The notes below the pieces were generated by a model that worked only from the letters and a program-made list of their open reading frames with translations, was not told the DNA's origin and ran no database searches. From Atopobiaceae bacterium (GTDB lineage: Bacteria; Actinomycetota; Coriobacteriia; Coriobacteriales; Atopobiaceae), in assembly GCA_017533825.1 (NCBI GenBank), contig JAFWIE010000040.1:51758-115757 (forward strand): a DNA stretch of 64,000 nt, in the 5' to 3' direction. The first letter of the stretch is position 1, and the number at the start of each line of letters is the position of its first letter. This document shows positions 18,974 through 25,784 of this stretch, piece after piece. Position numbers and translations under genes: made by a program.

Positions 18974-19077
18974 GACATTCCTCCCATTCCTCTGTTCTCA
19001 GTGTAGCCGACCTACGAAGGTGAGGTGTTGCCGGTACCCACAGCGGACACCGGCTATGGGTGGGCTCGAGGGTTGTA

Positions 19078-19105
19078 TTGGCACAAAACTATCGCGTGCT
19101 ATAAT
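19078..19105 (+). promoter_or_regulatory. Promoter of the OhrR-like regulator gene
   Basis: -35 TTGGCA (19078-19083), 16-bp spacer, perfect -10 TATAAT (19100-19105), followed by an AT-rich leader before the ATG at 19139. Confidence 0.65.
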
Positions 19106-19138
19106 TTCTTTAGATTCAAAAAAGCCGAAAGGAATCCC

Positions 19139-19570
19139 ATGTCCGACAACCCACTCGCGCTGGAGAACCAGCTCTGCTTCCCGCTGTATGCGGCATCCAA
19201 GGAGCTCACGCGACGCTACAAGCCGCTGCTTGACCCCCTTGGCCTCACGTATACGCAGTACGTGACGATGATGGCCTTGTGGGAGCAGGACGAAATCCCC
19301 GTCAAGGAGCTCGGACGACGAGTATACCTCGATTCCGCGACCCTCACCCCACTGCTCAAACGCCTTGAGGCACACGGCTACGTACGGAGGGAGCGCTCAC
19401 AGGTGGACGAGCGGTCCGTGATCATCTCGCTCACCGAGGAGGGACGCGCACTGCGGGAGCGCGCGCTCGTCGTACCCACACAGATGGGCAATTGCCTGCA
19501 CATGGATGTAAAAGACGCCATTCAACTCAAGGCGCTGCTAGAGCAGCTTCTCGCGGCCATGGGGGCATAG
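19139..19570 (+). CDS. MarR-family regulator, OhrR-like (thiol redox sensor)
   Basis: 143 residues. MarR winged helix: [36 protein letters not shown], then the wing ([17 protein letters not shown]). The N-terminal [16 protein letters not shown] carries a Cys at the position of the redox-sensing Cys of OhrR. Family members repress an organic-hydroperoxide reductase gene until oxidised. No ohr gene adjoins it here, so the target is elsewhere or is the gene itself. Start by GAAAGGA; its own promoter lies upstream. Confidence 0.88.
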   Translation: MSDNPLALENQLCFPLYAASKELTRRYKPLLDPLGLTYTQYVTMMALWEQDEIPVKELGRRVYLDSATLTPLLKRLEAHGYVRRERSQVDERSVIISLTEEGRALRERALVVPTQMGNCLHMDVKDAIQLKALLEQLLAAMGA

Positions 19571-19582
19571 CAGCGGCAACGA

Positions 19583-19619
19583 AAACGGCCCACGAAGGTC
19601 AATCCCTCGTGGGCCGTTT
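19583..19619. terminator. Bidirectional terminator
   Basis: 13-bp perfect stem (19583-19595 with 19607-19619) flanked by A and T runs, between a plus-strand gene and the convergent ACT gene. Confidence 0.85.
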
Positions 19620-19637
19620 GTAATGACCTCGCGTCCG

Positions 19638-20066
19638 CTAGCCTGCGATGTCGTTCCAGTGCAGGAGCTTGAACCCAGCGCCCTCGATGGCCGCCTCGGC
19701 CTTGCCGCGGTCCTCCGGCTTAATCTTGAGCACGTCGATGGCCTTGTCGCCGTTGGAGAGGAAGCAGTATCCATACTCGATGTTGACGTTGGTGCCGCCC
19801 AGCGCCTCGAGGAGCTCGGCGAGTGCACCCGGCCGGTCGGGCACCTCAACCGCCAGAACCTTGGTCTTGGTCGCACGGAACCCCGCCTCGTCCAACACGT
19901 CCACCGCATTGAACACGTTGTCACAGATGATGCGCACGATCCCGTAGTCGGAGGTCTCGGCAATCGTCAGGGCGCTCATGTTGATGTTGGCGTCGGCCAA
20001 GGTACGGCAGAGCGCCGCCAGGCGACCCTCTGTGTTCTCCAGGAACACCGTAAGCTGCATAATCAT
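19638..20066 (-). CDS. Tandem ACT-domain amino-acid-binding protein
   Basis: 142 residues made of two ACT domains (about 3-70 and 72-140). Both carry the beta-turn ligand regions (ENTEGRLAAL, DRPGALAELL) and the block TSDYGIVRIICDN. The start overlaps the ligase stop by one base (TAATG), so translation is coupled. ACT proteins paired with phenylacetate-CoA ligases are common and are thought to sense aromatic or branched amino acids. A paralogue of identical length lies at 34821-35249. Confidence 0.88.
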   Translation of the reverse strand: MIMQLTVFLENTEGRLAALCRTLADANINMSALTIAETSDYGIVRIICDNVFNAVDVLDEAGFRATKTKVLAVEVPDRPGALAELLEALGGTNVNIEYGYCFLSNGDKAIDVLKIKPEDRGKAEAAIEGAGFKLLHWNDIAG

Positions 20067-21373
20067 TACTGATCGTCTCCCCTCAGGTCGATGACGCGCT
20101 TGGCCTTGCCCTCGCTGCGTGCAATGGTCTTCGGCTCCACCAGCTTAACACGGATGCCCACGGAGAGCGCCGTCTTAAGCCGCGACTGGATGTCCCTCTG
20201 CAGCTGTTCGATAGCGGAGATTTGGTCGAAGTCGAAGTCCGGATTGACCTCCACCTTGAGCGTGACCACGTCGAGGTGGTTCTTGCGCGTGAGCTCGATC
20301 TGGTACCACGAAGCGACCTGCGGGAAGGTCTTCATGACGTCCTCGATCTGGGACGGGAAGACGTTGACACCACGGATGATGAGCATGTCGTCGGTGCGGC
20401 CATGCAGGCGGTCGATGCGGCGATGCGTGCGGCCGCACTTGCAGGTACCGGGCAGGATGCGCGTAATGTCGCGGGTGCGATAGCGCACGACCGGCGTAGC
20501 CTCGCGGTCTACTGTAGTGAGCACGAGTTCGCCCCACTCGCCGTCGGGCAGGACCTCGCCCGTCTCGGGGTCGATGATCTCGGCGTAGAAATGGTCCTCG
20601 GCAAGATGCAGGCCATTCTGCTCCCAGCACTCGATGGCAACGCCAGGGCCCATCGTCTCGGTGAGACCATACACGTCGAGCACTTTGTAGCCGAGCTTCT
20701 CCTCGAGCTCGGCGCGGAAGTTGTCCGAGAAGGCCTCGGCGCCGTGGATGCCCGCGCGTAGGTGGAAGTCCTTCTTGGGATCCAATCCCATGGCGATGGC
20801 CGTGTCGGCAATGTACATCGCATAGCTGGGAGTGCACATCAGGATGGTGGAGCCCATCTCGCGCAGCACGCGAATCTGGCGCTCGGTGTTGCCTGCACTC
20901 ATCGGGATGGTGGTGCACCCGGCCTTCACGCTACCATGATGCGCCCCGAGGCCACCGGTGAAGAGGCCATAGCCGTAGCAGATGTGCGCGACGTCCTGGG
21001 GACCGCCGTCGGCATACCAGATGCCACGCGCGAAGCAGTCGCCCCAGATGTCCAGGTCGTGCTCGGTGTAGCCGCCCACCGTCGCGATGCCGGTGGTGCC
21101 GCTGGACATGTGAATCTCGCGCACATCCTCCTGCGGCACGGCAAACATGCCGTATGGGTAGTTGTCGCGCAGATCCTGCTTGGTGGTGAAGGGGGCCTTC
21201 GCGACGTCGGCAAGGGATTCCACGGCATAGGGGTCAAAGCCAGCCTCATCAAAGAGATCGTGATAGAACGGCACATTCTCATAGCACTGGATGACGGTCT
21301 TCTTGATGCCTTCAAGCTGGATAGCCTCCAACTCCTCATGCGGCACCGTGAGGATGTCTTGTGGTTTCTTCAT
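20066..21373 (-). CDS. paaK: Phenylacetate-CoA ligase
   Basis: 435 residues, the usual length for the family. AMP-forming ligase motifs: the P-loop-like HMSSGTTGIATVGGYT, DVYGLTETMGPG, YRTRDITRIL and the C-terminal lid (IRGVNVFPSQIEDV). A Cys pair (CKCGRTH) near 310 is typical. It makes aryl-acetyl-CoA from phenylacetate or indoleacetate; in anaerobes it usually works with indolepyruvate oxidoreductase, which is not present nearby. The start at 21373 follows AAGAAAGG; a long in-frame extension to 21562 is not supported. Operon with the downstream ACT gene. Confidence 0.92.
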   Translation of the reverse strand: MKKPQDILTVPHEELEAIQLEGIKKTVIQCYENVPFYHDLFDEAGFDPYAVESLADVAKAPFTTKQDLRDNYPYGMFAVPQEDVREIHMSSGTTGIATVGGYTEHDLDIWGDCFARGIWYADGGPQDVAHICYGYGLFTGGLGAHHGSVKAGCTTIPMSAGNTERQIRVLREMGSTILMCTPSYAMYIADTAIAMGLDPKKDFHLRAGIHGAEAFSDNFRAELEEKLGYKVLDVYGLTETMGPGVAIECWEQNGLHLAEDHFYAEIIDPETGEVLPDGEWGELVLTTVDREATPVVRYRTRDITRILPGTCKCGRTHRRIDRLHGRTDDMLIIRGVNVFPSQIEDVMKTFPQVASWYQIELTRKNHLDVVTLKVEVNPDFDFDQISAIEQLQRDIQSRLKTALSVGIRVKLVEPKTIARSEGKAKRVIDLRGDDQ

Positions 21374-21606
21374 TGCTTGCCTTTCTTGGTTAGCTGTGGA
21401 GCCTGCGCTCCCCTCGCAGCGTGCTCTTGGCGCACGATGTTCAACACGTATGCCGAACACATGGGCGGTATTGTATGACTCCTTTGTTTCATCGTGGTTG
21501 CCATCACAGATACACATGTAAAAGTGGACCGGCCATCCACGGGCAATCCTGAGCAGGTGCACCCTGCCCCTGCGTTATGATGAGAGGGACGACGAGAGGA
21601 GCCTGC

Positions 21607-21945
21607 ATGAGATGGCCGTGGCAACGCAAGCCCAAGCCCAAGCCGACCATACCGGACGGCGCCATACGCCGCAGGCTTCTGTACACCGGCAGGGTGCAGG
21701 CCGTGGGCTTCCGCTTCACCGTGGAGGGCTGCGCGCGTGAGGCCGGCGTGACCGGCTGGGTGCGCAACATGGAGGACGGCTCGGTACTCGTTGAGGTGCA
21801 GGGCGTGAGCGAACAGGTGCGCGCGTTCCGTCGCCTCGTGCAGGACCAGATGGACAACCCACGCACCTTCATCGAGGGGCGCCTCGCCAGCGAGGAGGCC
21901 GTCGAGCCCAAGCCCGAGGACCGCTTCTCGATACACAACATTTAG
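21607..21945 (+). CDS. acyP: Acylphosphatase
   Basis: 112 residues. Acylphosphatase fold with GRVQAVGFRF (catalytic Arg of the anion cradle) and GWVRNMEDGSVLVEVQG (catalytic Asn). An extra basic N-terminus (MRWPWQRKPKPKP) precedes the domain. It hydrolyses acyl phosphates such as acetyl- or carbamoyl-phosphate. The start at 21607 is preferred over ATG 21577 because GAGAGGA lies 7 bp upstream. First gene of a probable plus-strand set with the next two genes. Confidence 0.92.
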   Translation: MRWPWQRKPKPKPTIPDGAIRRRLLYTGRVQAVGFRFTVEGCAREAGVTGWVRNMEDGSVLVEVQGVSEQVRAFRRLVQDQMDNPRTFIEGRLASEEAVEPKPEDRFSIHNI

Positions 21946-22006
21946 CGCCCCGACAGCTGCGCATTCGACAGAAGCGAAGGGGTCAATTCGCAAGAAAGGA
22001 GAGACC

Positions 22007-23002
22007 ATGGCGCCATTTGAGGGAGTGCTCGACTCGGCCGTCGCGCATGCAGAGGCAATCTTCGACCGACTCCAGGAGACGGCGCGCCGACGTGCGGAGG
22101 ACTATCACTATGGCTGGCGCACCGCGCGCGACCTGGTGCAACTGGCGGGGTCAGGCGCAACGCTGTGGCTTCTCTACAAGCACAAGCGCCTTGCCATACC
22201 CTTCTCGATAGCAACGGCAGCTATTACGGCCGGCCTCACCACCATTTCGGCCGTCCGCGACCCTGAACCTGAGGATGCGGCGGACCGCACCGAGCAGGAA
22301 CGCCTGCGCGACAAAATCGTGAACGCCTTCATGGACGTGCTACCCAACGTCGCAGGCGCCCTACCGCTCCTGATCTCTCCCATCGACCGTGCGGCATGCA
22401 ACCAGCCTATGAATCTTGTTCCGCGCGACCCTGCGGTGCCTTTCTCGTTTGGCGAGCGCATGCGCAACGTCTCTTTGCTCTACGCCGTCTATACCATCGT
22501 AGGTCACTGGCTCGAGATGCTCTTCTGCCAACTGATACGCCTGGGCGTCGTGGGGGGCGATTACGACCGTTCCAACACCATGCTCTGGGACTGGTGGCTG
22601 CATCCCTTCCCCGCCGAGGGCATCGCCGGCGTCCTGATTGCAGGAGGTCTCTCCCCGCTGCGCGAGGTGCTCCTCAAGCGCTTCGACGGCCGCGTCGCAC
22701 CGGCGCTCGCCGTGAGCTTCCTTGCCAATCAGATCGTCTGCACCTCCATCGACTACCTCACCGGCATGGTCGCGAACCGCAACTACGAGTTGTGGGACTA
22801 CCGAGAGATGCCCTTCAACTTCCAGGGACAGATTTGCCTCCAGAACTCGCTCGTCTACTCCACGGCGGCGACCTTCGTCACGTGGCTCGCCTATCCTGCG
22901 CGCGAGCGGTGGCTCGCACAGTTGCCCTCCGACGTCGCGAACCTGGGCTTCTCGGCACTCGCTCCGGTATACGCCTTCCTCTGCCTCACGTACTTCGTAT
23001 AG
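22007..23002 (+). CDS. CmpB-type (DUF1113, putative ABC-transporter type IV) membrane protein
   Basis: 331 residues. An amphipathic N-terminus (about 1-45) is followed by roughly six hydrophobic segments between 48 and 331. The diagnostic sequence is YELWDYREMPFNFQGQICLQ (about 263-282), the signature of the PF06541 family. The biochemical role of the family is unproven. Strong Shine-Dalgarno (AAGAAAGGAG). It sits between acylphosphatase (61 bp) and uridine kinase (51 bp) on the same strand. Confidence 0.75.
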   Translation: MAPFEGVLDSAVAHAEAIFDRLQETARRRAEDYHYGWRTARDLVQLAGSGATLWLLYKHKRLAIPFSIATAAITAGLTTISAVRDPEPEDAADRTEQERLRDKIVNAFMDVLPNVAGALPLLISPIDRAACNQPMNLVPRDPAVPFSFGERMRNVSLLYAVYTIVGHWLEMLFCQLIRLGVVGGDYDRSNTMLWDWWLHPFPAEGIAGVLIAGGLSPLREVLLKRFDGRVAPALAVSFLANQIVCTSIDYLTGMVANRNYELWDYREMPFNFQGQICLQNSLVYSTAATFVTWLAYPARERWLAQLPSDVANLGFSALAPVYAFLCLTYFV

Positions 23003-23053
23003 AAGAGCGGGCATCGACTCACCAAGCAGCAACGGAAAAGACAGGAGTATTCC

Positions 23054-23668
23054 ATGGACGACATCATGGTCATCGGCATCGCAGGCGGCAGCGGCAGCGG
23101 CAAGACCACCATCACGAACCAGATCGTGGAGCAGCTCGGTGCCGACGTCACCGTCATCACGCACGACAACTACTATCGTGCCCACCACGAGATGACGTAC
23201 GATGAGCGCTGCCTGCTCAACTACGACCATCCCGACTCCTACGAGACGGAGCTGCTCACCGAGCATCTGGCAGCGCTACGTCGCGGCGAGTCGGTGGAGA
23301 TTCCCACCTACGATTTCTCCATCCACGACCGTACCGACGAGACCATCACCGTACGGCCATCAAGCGTCATCATCGTCGAGGGCATCCTTCTCTTCTTCCA
23401 CCCCGAACTGCGCGATTTGATGGACATCAAGGTGTTCGTTGACTGTGACGCCGACGTACGCATCCTGCGACGCATCATGCGTGACGTAAGGGAGCGCGGC
23501 CGCACGCTAGAGAGTGTCATCAACCAGTACCTCGCCACCGTCAAGCCGATGCACGAAGCGTTCGTAGAGCCCTCCAAGCGCTTCGCAGACATCATCATTC
23601 CCACGAGCGAGCGTAACCCCGTCGCGCTCGACATGCTCGTTAACCGAATTCAGGCACATCTGGGTTGA
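23054..23668 (+). CDS. udk: Uridine kinase
   Basis: 204 residues, normal length. P-loop GGSGSGKT (about 11-18), substrate motifs HDNYYR and NYDHPDS, DFSIHDR, and the R-rich lid (RILRRIMRDVRERGR). It phosphorylates uridine/cytidine with ATP or GTP in pyrimidine salvage. ATG with CAGGAG upstream; last gene before a strong terminator. Confidence 0.95.
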   Translation: MDDIMVIGIAGGSGSGKTTITNQIVEQLGADVTVITHDNYYRAHHEMTYDERCLLNYDHPDSYETELLTEHLAALRRGESVEIPTYDFSIHDRTDETITVRPSSVIIVEGILLFFHPELRDLMDIKVFVDCDADVRILRRIMRDVRERGRTLESVINQYLATVKPMHEAFVEPSKRFADIIIPTSERNPVALDMLVNRIQAHLG

Positions 23669-23694
23669 TTCTATAACGCATACGCAATAAAACG

Positions 23695-23746
23695 GACCGT
23701 CCCCTTCGCTGATCGCTCGCCAGCGCATCCGGGGACGGTCTTTTTT
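23695..23746 (+). terminator. Terminator after uridine kinase
   Basis: 10-bp stem GACCGTCCCC/GGGGACGGTC with a 26-nt loop, followed by six T (23741-23746). Confidence 0.9.
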
Positions 23747-23833
23747 GCCCAAACCCAGCTTCGAACTCACTCCCCGCGGCTCGCATGAACGCATTTTGTT
23801 CCGTGTGCAGCGTTAATGGCATAACGCGGATAA

Positions 23834-24000
23834 GCATTAGTGCGGAAAATCGTCGCGCCCGTCTTTCTTCAACTGGGATTTTTTCATTCTTGATAACGAT
23901 TTTCCACAGTGGCTATTTTAGCCAGTGTGGAAAATCGTTATCAAAATCGGTAACTTCCCAGTTGGCAACGATACCATGCATCGATTTTCCGCACTTATGC
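23834..24000. repeat. 167-bp nested palindrome, MITE-like
   Basis: The outer ends are near-perfect 19-bp inverted repeats (GCATTAGTGCGGAAAATCG at 23834-23852; its complement with one change at 23982-24000). Inside are AACTGGGA (23871-23878) paired with TCCCAGTT, and a 19-bp perfect arm TTGATAACGATTTTCCACA (from about 23889) paired with TGTGGAAAATCGTTATCAA. These close on TGGCTA-TTT-TAGCCA. The word GGAAAATCG recurs in both arms. There is no coding capacity. The architecture suggests a non-autonomous mobile palindrome, or a large DNA/RNA hairpin. Confidence 0.7.
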
Positions 24001-24254
24001 ATCTCTGCTATTGCCTGGCTAGACGCTCTGCCTCGGATTTGGGGCGAAGATTTGCATGAAGCCCTCTCACTGGGCTCTAGACTGCGCCGGCGGGAGACGG
24101 CAGCCCCAAACCAAATGGTAGCTAGCGCCTGACGACATGCAAATCCAAGTATGTGCATGTTGTCACCACACGGCACCCGACTGTGCAGGCATGTATCATC
24201 AAATCAGGCGGCAATGCCTCCGTCCGTGGCCATCTTCCAAGCTAGGAGCACAGC
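24001..24254. other. Intergenic stretch before the GH32 gene
   Basis: About 250 bp with no supported gene. The last bases hold the Shine-Dalgarno (TAGGAG) of the GH32 gene. No clear promoter or operator stands out. Confidence 0.4.
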
Positions 24255-25700
24255 ATGAGCAACCCGCTCGCAGCAGACCTCGACACACTGCGCAAGATTG
24301 TGGAGAGCAACGCAAACCAAGGGCGCTTCGCCCAGGAATTCCACCTCACCCCGCCGGTAGGCTGGCTCAACGACCCCAACGGCCTTGCTCAGCTCGGCGA
24401 CACCTTCCACGCGTACTTCCAGTACTCTCCCTTCAACGCCCAGGGCGGCGTGAAGATGTGGGGCCACTCCACGAGCAAGGACATGGTTCGTTGGACCTAT
24501 GAGGGTACGGCACTCTACCCAGACCAGCCGTTCGACGTTGGTGGTGTGTACTCAGGCAGCGCACTTGTCGAGGATGATGGCACCATGCACGTATTCTATA
24601 CGGGCAACGTCAAGCGCGAAGATGCCGAGGGCTACGACTACGTCATGAGCGGACGCGAGGCAAACACCATCCACGTGACGAGCAAGGACGGCGTACACTT
24701 CTCACACAAGAAGCTCGTACTCGGCAATGCCGACTACCCTGAGGATGACACCAACCATGTCCGCGACCCCAAGGTCTGGCGTTCCGGAGACAAGTATTAC
24801 ATGGTCCAAGGCGCCCGCAAGAAGAACGACACGGGCGAGGTTTTGGTGTTCGAGTCCGACGACATGGACTCCTGGCACCTAGTAAACCGCATCACCTCCG
24901 ACGAGCCCTTCGGCTACATGTGGGAGTGTCCTGACTACTTCGAGGTGACCGATGACGCCCGCCGCGACACCGACCCCATTGCGAAGGTGCTCTCCGTCTC
25001 CCCACAGGGTCTCTCCGGCGAGGAGTGGGACCGCCGCAACGTCTATCAGTCTGGTTACTTCGTGCTGCGCGGCGACGTACTAGGTGACTGCGAGTTCAAG
25101 CCGTTCGCGCTGTGGGATGCCGGCTTCGACTTCTATGCGCCACAAACGTTCCAGACCTCTGGAGGCAGGCGCATCCTCATTGGCTGGATGGGCATGCCGG
25201 ACGAGAAGTACTACACCAACCTCACCGTCGAGGACGGCTGGCAGCACTGCTTCACCATCCCGCGCGAGATCACCGCACGCAACGGCCGTATCCTCCAGGC
25301 TCCCGTACGCGAGCTCGAGCGTTACCGCCAGAACGGGCGCTTCTCCAACGCGGCTCTCTCCGCAGAGGACACCAAGTGCTTCGACCTCGAGGTTGTGGGC
25401 ATCCAGAGCAGGGAGTTCAAAGCCACCATCGCTGACGAGCTGGTCCTCACGTGGGAGAAGGGCCGCTTCGCGATGCGCTTCCTCGACGAGGGCGAGAAGT
25501 CGGTAGGGGCCGGCCGCATCCAGCGCTTCGAGCGTCTCGACTACCTCAACAAGGTGCGCGTAGTGGGCGATGCCTCCTCGATTGAAGTCTTTGTCAACGA
25601 CGGTGTGTTGGCCTTCTCAACTCGCTACTACCCCAAGCACTATGCGGTTGAAGTCAAAGCGCCCAGCGCAGAGATCCGCCTCTGGGACATCGGGGCATAG
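24255..25700 (+). CDS. Glycoside hydrolase family 32 (sucrose-6-phosphate hydrolase / fructosidase)
   Basis: 481 residues, intracellular (no signal peptide). Five-blade propeller with WLNDPNG (38-44, nucleophile Asp40), RDPKV (170-174, transition-state Asp171) and WECPDYF (223-229, acid/base Glu224). A C-terminal beta-sandwich occupies about 350-481. Length and lack of export signal fit scrB/sacA-type enzymes that split sucrose-6-phosphate or short fructans. Specificity is not certain because no PTS, permease or LacI gene sits beside it. Start with TAGGAG 8 bp upstream. Confidence 0.9.
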   Translation: MSNPLAADLDTLRKIVESNANQGRFAQEFHLTPPVGWLNDPNGLAQLGDTFHAYFQYSPFNAQGGVKMWGHSTSKDMVRWTYEGTALYPDQPFDVGGVYSGSALVEDDGTMHVFYTGNVKREDAEGYDYVMSGREANTIHVTSKDGVHFSHKKLVLGNADYPEDDTNHVRDPKVWRSGDKYYMVQGARKKNDTGEVLVFESDDMDSWHLVNRITSDEPFGYMWECPDYFEVTDDARRDTDPIAKVLSVSPQGLSGEEWDRRNVYQSGYFVLRGDVLGDCEFKPFALWDAGFDFYAPQTFQTSGGRRILIGWMGMPDEKYYTNLTVEDGWQHCFTIPREITARNGRILQAPVRELERYRQNGRFSNAALSAEDTKCFDLEVVGIQSREFKATIADELVLTWEKGRFAMRFLDEGEKSVGAGRIQRFERLDYLNKVRVVGDASSIEVFVNDGVLAFSTRYYPKHYAVEVKAPSAEIRLWDIGA

Positions 25701-25737
25701 ACACACCGAGCGCAGAGCAAGCAATAAGCATTGAGCG

Positions 25738-25769
25738 TTGGCCCAAGAGGAGTGCCTCTCTTGGGCCAA
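25738..25769. terminator. Bidirectional terminator between convergent genes
   Basis: 12-bp stem TTGGCCCAAGAG/CTCTTGGGCCAA (25738-25749 with 25758-25769), followed on the plus strand by a short T-rich tract. It serves the GH32 gene and possibly the subtilase gene. Confidence 0.7.
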
Positions 25770-25784
25770 TGGCTTTCTACGCCG

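Noticed and set aside
23785..24132. Plus-strand ORF across the nested palindrome
   Set aside because: It runs through inverted repeats, lacks a ribosome site and has no protein-like composition.
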